Assembly: GCA_000711775.1 (NCBI GenBank) | Contig: ARYC01003296.1 | Location: 1 to 64,000, forward strand | Direction of reading: 5' to 3' | Length of the DNA: 64,000 bases | Source of the DNA: Oxytricha trifallax | Lineage: Eukaryota; Ciliophora; Spirotrichea; Sporadotrichida; Oxytrichidae | The notes under the pieces: model-generated | Database searches by the model: none | What the model saw: only the letters and a program-made list of their open reading frames with translations | What the model was told of the DNA's origin: nothing | Shown: in pieces, positions 56,632 to 64,000 of the stretch | Position numbering within the stretch: the first letter of the stretch is position 1 | How the letters are laid out: the number at the start of each line of letters is the position of its first letter | Position numbers and translations under genes: made by a program

Positions 56632-58354
56632 TCACATGGATATCTTTCTTTCTTGTTGTTTGGCGACAAGACTGTTCAAAAGAGATAGTTAGTTTGTAGT
56701 TTCCTCGCTTGATTTTCTCTGACTCAGCTGTTTCAGAAGGGCCAACAAGTTCACTCTGGAACTGTCTTATATCAAATTAAATTTACAGATGTTATTACAT
56801 TAAAAGTGATGGTTTTTTAGAGAGTAAAATACTGCATAACTCAACTCAATGTATTTATGATAAAAAATGTCTTCTTCTACAGCAGGTGGGAGCATATAAC
56901 CGCCAAGGGCTTTCTGGGGCATACCCAAATTTAAGCCATTCTTTTGGATATTCAGAGAATTTAAAAGTTGACTTTTTGGGGAGCCACTAATACTAGAATT
57001 CTGGTCTCTATTTGATGATGACGACATTCACAGAAATAGCTGTATAAAGAATTTACATTTATTAAGATCATATTAAAGAACAAATTTATGATTAAAATGT
57101 GTATATGGATTGATGACTTAGTAGACTCAGAATAAGCGGTATTTTGGGTTGGGATTTGCTAAGCGGTGTTTGTTTGATTTAACAATTACATCAGGGTATT
57201 TTGCAAATTTAAATTTTGCATCACACTCTGGGCGTTACCCTAGCTAACACCAGATCCCGATTGATTTAAGATGTTCTAGTACAAACTTTGAATTGCAGGG
57301 TTAGATTGTTGGGATTGGGGGACAGGCATCGCAAGATTCATATTGTTTTGAAGTTAGGCGGCAGATTATTGCTGCTATTACACTGCGACAGCTTGACCTG
57401 CTGATTAGCTCATCATTTAAGTCATGAACATTCATAAATTATTATTTCATGACTCTATTTATCTATTTCAATATATATAATCAATAAAAATGTAGTCAAA
57501 ATTCATTCTAAAATGCATAATCATAAAAAAATATATAGTAATTTCACAACTTTTTTAAATATTAATATATGAATTACTTGTTGGGCTTGAGCAGTCTCAA
57601 GTTTGCGAGAGAGACTAGTGTTCTCTTCCATCTTTTGGTAAAGCATTATCGTTATTTCATTAATCTAAATTTAAATGTAAGGTACTAAATAAAGAGAAAA
57701 ACAAATATTATTATCCAAATGAAAAACCTTAACAATAAAATATATCAATATATTAAACTCACTTATTTAATGAGAAATAAATACTATAAAGTTCTAATTA
57801 TTTTAAATAATAAATTAATATATATTATTAAACCTTAACCTACCTTATCTTTGAGTTATTTGTTTTCTTCCTGAAGCGCCATTACGTCATTTTTCATGCA
57901 GTTGAATTCATCCTTTTTCTTTAGACGGCACTTCTTAGCTGACTTTCTGTTTTGCTGAAGCCTACATTCACCATATATATTTATATCTTAATAATCTTAA
58001 ATTAAATACTCCAAAACCCCTTAATTACAACCTGGTAACTTTTATAAATATTTACCATTTTGGGATTAGTTGGTTAAGTAAATATTCAAAAGGGAGTGTG
58101 GGTGGAGTCGTTTGCATATTTATTTATTTATAATATTACCTTCTCTCTCTGCGTTCACTGGAGTCGAGACCGGCTTCGTCAGTGTTTTCGTTGGAGCCAT
58201 CGAGCTCAGCACGCAACTCGTCAGCGCTGGTCTCGTTTCTAAGCCTCTTTCCCAGTACCCCAGAATAAGTATCCTACTCCTCATTGTTCATGGTGTGCAG
58301 TTGTTAGGAGTCGATTGTGTTTTCTAGATTGGGATTTCTTTGGGCACGCATCAT
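56632..58354 (-). CDS. bZIP transcription factor
   Basis: N-terminal exon 58138-58354: MMRAQRNPNLENTIDSQQLH, LGKRLRNETSADELRAELDG, DEAGLDSSERREK. After an interruption (57970-58137), the basic region and zipper: RLQQNRKSAKKCRLKKKDEF, NCMKNDVMALQEENKQLKDK (Asn and Arg of the N..S..KCR signature present), then INEITIMLYQKMEENTSLSR, KLETAQAQQ. The C-terminal exons are polyQ/Asn-rich (AVAVQQQQQSAAQLQNNMNL) and end LALLKQLSQRKSSEETTNQL, VAKQQERKISM, TGA 56632-56634. The 58137 junction does not join in frame as a simple GT-AG intron, so an IES is possible there. Confidence 0.85.
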
Positions 58355-58886
58355 AGATCAATATTCTCAAATAATCACATAAAAATATAAATAAATAAAT
58401 AATCTTATATAAATTAAAACATAAAGTAAATATTTTGGGAATAATATTTTGATAATAAGTTTATATATATTTTATTACTATATGAAAAATGATAATGATG
58501 ATTTAAGAATGATTATAATTATATTTATATATTTATTCAATTATATAATATTTTATGTAAATTATTTAATGATAACTCAACCAAGGATAATAGGAATTAT
58601 AATTAAAAGATAAGCCTCAATCTTTTAATTATTGCCAAATAATAATAATATTATCATTTAAAAATATTTATGCTCGAATAATTATAACAATTTTAAATAT
58701 AACTATAGTTAGGATTAGAGAGATTATGACGTATTATTTTACCTAATCATTTCTTACAAAATATACTGCATTATGTTATACTTATCATAGATATAATTGA
58801 TTATAATTATTATAATAAAATATAAAATTATAGATTTTATGTGAAGGACAATATAAAATATAATTATAATATAAAAAGGTAAAAAT
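58355..58886. other. AT-rich divergent intergenic region
   Basis: Between bZIP (-) and the N/Q-rich gene (+). No feature recognised. Confidence 0.6.
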
Positions 58887-61800
58887 ATGATAAATAAGTC
58901 ATTTCACAGAGAAAACAAAGAAATAAGCTAATCTTTTAATATTAATACATATTTTAAGTCAAATAATGGGAATGAGATTAAAATTGATAATAATTCTTAG
59001 GATGTAAGCGATCTTGTTGCCAATAATATGATATCTTTATATTTTATATTGTATAATAAGTAAAAATTCTTACTAATTTATGATGAATTTCTTGCAACTA
59101 TTATTGCCATAGTATTTAATTATTTTAATATTTTTTGAATGTACACAACATACTAACAGATGGAGTGCTTCGAAATAAAAAAGCATGCATTGAGACATTT
59201 GTTTTTAATAATAATCAAGCTAATTCATAGGTTAGTAAAAGTTTTAATAAGAATCAGGATGTAGACTAAAATAATTAGTATGATGCTAGTCATTAATAAA
59301 ACATTGACAAATTAATATAAAATAGTAATCAAACATCGTTTAATGGAAAGAGGAAATTCAGCTCATTTTGTGATGAAAGAGAATAAAATAGAGACAAGTA
59401 TAGATAAGGAATATCATTAGAGATAAAAATAATATTAAAATGTTAATTATTTAGAGAATAAAAGTGATAAATTTTATATAAATATTTATATCAAGGCACA
59501 TTGATAATTTAAGAATTATAAACAAATAACGGATGAAACAATAACTAAGTAAATTTCACAATAAAAATTAAAGTCAATAATTAATTATTAAAATTAGTGG
59601 GATAAAAGATCAAGAGTATTTCTCAAGCCTACATAGCAACCCAGGTTGTGAATAAAATTCAAACATTAAATAAAACTCCAGGATTATTACAACTGATAAG
59701 TAAATTGATCAATTTTAATAAGAAAAATTGATGTGGCATACTCATGGATATAACACACCGTAGATGTTATAGAGTCCTTTAATATTGTAGAAATACATTT
59801 GAATTTGGAAAATTAATTATAACTAAAATAAATATTAATAAAATTCTTGGTAGTTAATGTAGGCCAATGGGCTCATTCGATAGAGTATTAAAAATTAGCA
59901 GGAATTTATTATTGGCTGTAGTATTTTATCGCATCCCTAGAGCGAGATAACTTGAATTTAGAAGATGCGTTTAATTAAATTCAAGTTATCTCGCTCTAGG
60001 GATGCGATAAAATACTACAGCCAATAATAAAGTCCTACTAATTTTTAATACTCTATCGAATGAGCCCATTGGCCTACATTAACTACCAATAATTTTATTA
60101 ATATTTATTTTAGTTAAAATTAATTTCAAATGTATTTCCACAATAATCAAGTCTTCGAGGTTAAGTAAAGATAGCCAGAATAAAAATTAAATAAAAAATA
60201 CATAAAACATCTAATCTGAGCTTCAAAATTTTAGTAATCCAATTACTGAGAAAATAAATGAACTTTAAATTGAAGAAAATCCTTAAAATACTTCGACTTT
60301 TATGAATAAAAGACTTTCCAATTAATCTAAGAGTAAAAACTCAACTCATTAGAAAATTCATATATAAACTGATGATTAAATGAAATAAAAGCAAGTGACT
60401 AAACTCATGTAAGAAACAAAGACTAATATAAACAATTTCCATTTGAACAATGGCTCTTCCATAAATCACTACTTAAATAGCTTTTACTAATAGAATTCTG
60501 TTAATGACTAAAGTTTATTGAGTAAGTCACATCAAAACAAAAGATATAGTATCAATTAGCATATCAATTTGAGTTACTAAGAAAAGGTAGATTCTAGTAC
60601 CAACTAACTATATGAAAGTGGATATTATGATAATCCTTTAGTCAACAAGCATTTTATTAAATTTTCATATCATATGTACTTACTGCTATTTCTATTCCAA
60701 TATACCTCTAATAACTTCATAGTATATATTTAAATTTAAGATTTCACTCATAATTACAATCAGCATAAGAACAATATTGAATTGCAGAGACTCCTAGACG
60801 TAAGTCATGACTAAATTAAGACTTCCCCGAAATCCAACACTAAATCGTTGCCACCTCTTTTTAAATAACAGCAAGATAAAATAAAGATATAGAGAGAATA
60901 AAATTTTCTGAGGAAATCATAGTAAAATTCTCCATAATAAAGCTAAAACAATAATGAAGAGAGAAATTTATAATCGCCTGCTTTAATGAGTAAGCAACTT
61001 GTTTTGCAGGAGTCAATTAGGAATTCATTAGATAGAAGAATAATTAGGAGTAGTCATGAAGTTTATTATTAGTTTGTTAGTTTGTATTTTTTTAAAAAAT
61101 TAAATATCAGAATAGTTTAAGATTAGATACAATATAATAAGATTACCTTCAAATTACATAGAAAACTCTAGTCTTGATTGATAATTACAAATAATAATTT
61201 TAATCAATCAGAGAAATTATACGCTTAATGAAATTTTCTTGTTATAAGTTTAATAAAGTACCAATATTTGATCAAATTTTTATTCCTATTTTGTTATATT
61301 TTACTTTATAATACTCGATTGTGTTATTAATAAATTGTTCTTTTTATGAATTTTATTATAGTAATTAAAATAAACATGAAACTCAAGACAGAAATTTGAA
61401 CTAATCTCCTTTGAATGTATTAAATTTCTTAACTGAGTCTTATCACAAAGACCACTCCATCAAATTTGAAACTTCGTAGTATTCTCAAGATCATGAAATA
61501 AATAAAATCGTAAGTAGTGGAAGGAGACAGCATAGTAAAGATTAAAATTTATTAAGATCAAGCGGTGAGAAATCGGCAAATATATTAGTAGAACTGCCAC
61601 TTTAACATCAAAATTCTTCTATGGGTTTGAATTAAGACTTAGATATGCCGTCCTTGCTATAATTATTTTTAATTTTTATCTCAGAAAGTTGTCTCTTTTA
61701 AATGATAAATTTTGTTTAATTTTAATCATCAAAGAAGACAGTGAGTAGTTGTTTAGAAGCTCAAGAGAAGAAAAATAGCAGTAGTCTCATTTACAATTAA

Positions 61801-63108
61801 ATCTACTATAAAGTGATATTCATAGTACCCCTTACAAAAACAATATTGTTGAAGAGTTAGACTTAGAAGAATCTTTTTAGAAACAACCTAATTTTCTCTG
61901 TAATAATAATAGTAATAATAATTAGGACTAATCTTTCTAAAAGAATATTAATAAATAATCGAATGTCCTGAATAAACGAAATAAACATTAGAAATTTCCA
62001 ATCAGCTATATGAAAGCTTACAAACATTTAAAATAACCTACTAAGTAGGAGCATTAAAACAATTAGTGTATTTAATCAGATAAGTTTAGTAGTTAAATTC
62101 AGTCATCAACATAATACAGATAAGAAGAAATCTTGAAATCACAAAATAACTAAGAAAATGTAGTAAACTCATTAATAAATGAAGAAAGTTTTAGATAAAA
62201 GTTAGCTCCATCATTAATAAGAAAAACTGCAGATAGTAAAAGTTTAAATAAAAGACCTACAAAAGGATTGGCTATGAGATTGAAAAACTTAAATTAATAT
62301 TCTGTCAACACTACTGAGAATTAAAAGCTTTAAAATCAAGTTGTTATGAGTAATTAAGCCAAAGATAATTTAACTAGATATTCATATAATAGCTAAAATA
62401 CGAGATTAAAGTAGTAAGTCACAAGAAGAGAATATTAGAGTACGAATAATTAGAAAAATGAAAACTTATAGAATTCTTTTCAAGCATACGGAGATAATGA
62501 TTTAGTGATTAGTTCACTTAATAATTCGTCAGTAAATTATTCAATCATTTCATTTAAAATTAAAAATTTCTAAGCGCATCACATGTTTTTATTGAAATTA
62601 TATTGATCCTGTTTCATAGAATCGTTAACATCTTATCTCATAATAGTTCCCCTATAATGGATACCCATAAAATTTAAATTATTCATAATGATAATACAAA
62701 ACTTAATTGCATATCCCTCAGCAGACTAAACCCTCAAATTCTTTAATAAGATACAAATTGCAATCTGATAACCCCTCCACTTATTATATTAAACCAGTAA
62801 TTAACAAAAACAATTAAGCTGTTATACTTCAATAAAAAGATTTCTTATTCCCTGACTAAAACTAAATCAATTTAAATGATAAATAATAGCCCTTGTTTTA
62901 GCTTTAGAATAATTCACATGTAAAAGAGAGGCTTTTGGATAAAAACAGCATTTAAAATTAAAGGTTCAATGTCATAAAGAAGTCAAATTATTAAGACATT
63001 GGTGGATAGCTAGCGATATCAAATATTTAATAATAAAATTTAAGATCATAACAAGTAAGAGGTGGCACTTAAAGTTAAAAGCATAGAAATATAATTGTAA
63101 ATTAATGA
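58887..63108 (+). CDS. Large Asn/Gln/Ser-rich protein, interrupted by a MITE
   Basis: MINKSFHRENKEISQSFNIN starts a series of open blocks separated by AT-rich interruptions: FNGKRKFSSFCDEREQNRDK (about 59340), then a MITE at 59784-60147, NPITEKINELQIEENPQNTS, DVSHDQIKTSPKSNTKSLPP, ESIRNSLDRRIIRSSHEVYY, NFLTESYHKDHSIKFETSQY, SSGEKSANILVELPLQHQNS, EELDLEESFQKQPNFLCNNN, RKTADSKSLNKRPTKGLAMR, and KERLLDKNSIQNQRFNVIKK to TGA 63106-63108. No domain recognised; it may be one gene of over 1,000 codons or two. Prion-like composition is common in ciliate proteins. Confidence 0.55.
59784..60147. mobile_element. Palindromic MITE inside the N/Q-rich gene
   Basis: TTGTAGAAATACATTTGAAT / TTTCAAATGTATTTCCACAA ends; arms of about 165 bases with GGTAGTTAATGTAGGCC, GCTCATTCGATAGAG, TTTATTATTGGCTGTAG, CGCATCCCTAGAGCGAGATA and only about 25 bases of loop. 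AAT occurs beside both ends. Same family as 16630 and 43848. Arms are near-identical, suggesting youth. Confidence 0.9.
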
Positions 63109-63296
63109 TTCATGAAAAATATACACATATGATTTTAATTTATTTATTAAACAAATTTCAATTAAATTATTACAAAAGCTGTTTTACTTAATAACAATTC
63201 AAGTTATATAGTTTATGATAACAAATTTAAGGAAAAGATTGAATAAATGTAAAATTAGAAATTATTTTAATATATTTAATTTAAAAATATTTGAAA

Positions 63297-64000
63297 ATGG
63301 ATAAACGCCCTATTGTAAGATATCACCTTTCTATTCCCTAGATTCAATAGCAATAATTGCTAACTTAAAAATTACTTAGCTTATTTGGCTCAATCCAAAT
63401 AAATAAATTATCTTTTCTGGAAAAAATCAAATTTGGTGTTATAAAATTACTTGAATATAGAGTGGTAAAGGAGAACGCTTGGAGATAGCTAAGCGAAAAT
63501 ATGAAATGTTTTAAAATAGATAAGATAAGCTTCAGGAAATGGATAATATTCTCACTGTAAGTTGAACATATATATATATTTCATTCATTTTGATCATGAG
63601 ATTTTGTATATTTAAAACAATTAAAAGATAAATAACATATGATGTTATACAACACTAATACTAATTGTCTAATTTATGAACAAATTAAGGATGAATTATT
63701 GATCTATTATAACTTATATTTGTGTTTAGGGCAAGCAAAAAGAGACTATAGTCCCAAAGCCTGGTGAATTTGTGATAGTAAGCACTGATAAAAAGTTTGA
63801 CCCGAGTGCAGAACTATCTCTAGGTTTAGATGATCTACTTGACGTAAGTGTATTTTTTAGTTTAGTCACCATTATGTATCGCAAGCTTATTTTTTAAGGC
63901 TTTATTTGGATATTCCAAGAAATTTACTCTATAAATTATGAAACTGTCTTCAGCCCTGATATTAAATTATTTTGTGTTAATTTAGAGTGCCAGACAGACA
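63297..64000 (+). CDS. Unrecognised gene, 5' part, runs off the window
   Basis: ATG at 63297 gives MDKRPI and then a GT (GTAAGATATC). Later exons: SGKGERLEIAKRKYEMFQNR, QDKLQEMDNILT (63458-63555), 5' splice site GTAAGT, an intron of about 170 bases, GKQKETIVPKPGEFVIVSTD, KKFDPSAELSLGLDDLLD (63730-63843), and again GTAAGTG. Exon/intron punctuation is clear, function is not. Confidence 0.6.

Noticed and set aside
58112-58327. 71-codon hydrophobic gene on the + strand
   Set aside because: Antisense to the bZIP N-terminal exon, which is supported by its link to the basic region.
1-64000. Standard genetic code or Euplotes code
   Set aside because: TAA and TAG occur at glutamine-compatible positions in PP4, dynein, UAP, LRR and FERM frames, while all of these end at TGA; no TGA-as-Cys position was seen.
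1-64000. CRISPR arrays, operons, riboswitches, rRNA genes, retroelements
   Set aside because: No regularly spaced repeats, no polycistronic layout, no rRNA or reverse-transcriptase signatures were seen; the genes carry spliceosomal introns.

Overview
ORGANISM. The window looks like germline (micronuclear) DNA of a spirotrich ciliate, most likely a hypotrich of the Oxytricha/Stylonychia type. Seen directly: TAA and TAG are read as glutamine inside conserved proteins (PP4, dynein, UAP) while genes end at TGA; introns of about 31-50 bases are common; the DNA is very AT-rich; transposon ends carry C4A4/G4T4 telomere-like repeats with 3-base AAT target duplications; coding exons are interrupted by segments flanked by short direct repeats (pointers) whose removal restores conserved reading frames. 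Inference: a spirotrich somatic chromosome is only a few kb, so a 64-kb molecule with eliminated-type DNA inside genes is germline. LAYOUT. 1-514: end of a telomere-bearing (TBE-like) transposon with the start of its IS630/Tc1-type transposase. 1.0-3.8 kb (- strand): N-terminal tail pieces of an axonemal dynein heavy chain. 3.98-8.52 kb: one long-arm foldback element with a second one nested in it, which itself holds a near-perfect inverted repeat and a GC-rich unexplained segment. 8.9-12.2 kb (- strand): C-terminal pieces of the same dynein, broken by another foldback element. 12.3-12.55 kb: duplicated, decayed 3' end of a UDP-sugar pyrophosphorylase (UAP) gene. 13.3-32.36 kb (+ strand): a nearly end-to-end dynein heavy chain (tail, linker, AAA1-AAA6, C-terminus) interrupted by a 2.8-kb TBE-like element, foldbacks and an IES that splits the AAA4 Walker A motif. 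32.57-35.3 kb (- strand): UAP gene split by a 480-base foldback between AGATTTTC repeats. 35.4-64 kb: densely packed ordinary genes: coiled-coil protein, PX-BAR sorting nexin, EH-domain protein, an LRR-like protein, an unrecognised protein, PP4 catalytic subunit, ARMC7-like protein, an N/Q-rich protein, an LRR protein, a FERM-IQ protein, a coiled-coil Q-rich protein, a bZIP factor, a large N/Q-rich protein, and a gene running off the end. Palindromic MITEs of one family sit at 16.6, 43.9 and 59.8 kb. HOW IT FITS TOGETHER. The two dynein clusters are paralogous, in opposite orientation, and complementary. The clearest case is the segment 8905-9130 (-), which supplies about 200 bases absent from the + copy at 31527-31571 and carries overlaps of 13 bases (exact) and 25 bases (24/25) matching both edges of that gap, in frame. 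This is what a scrambled germline gene with an inverted segment should look like, and it fits origin by duplication followed by reciprocal decay. The dynein microtubule-binding stalk and part of AAA1 are not found in the window. Cytoskeletal and trafficking genes dominate the right half, but no operon-like logic is visible; several neighbours are divergent with gaps of 63-95 bases or convergent with 25 bases between stops.
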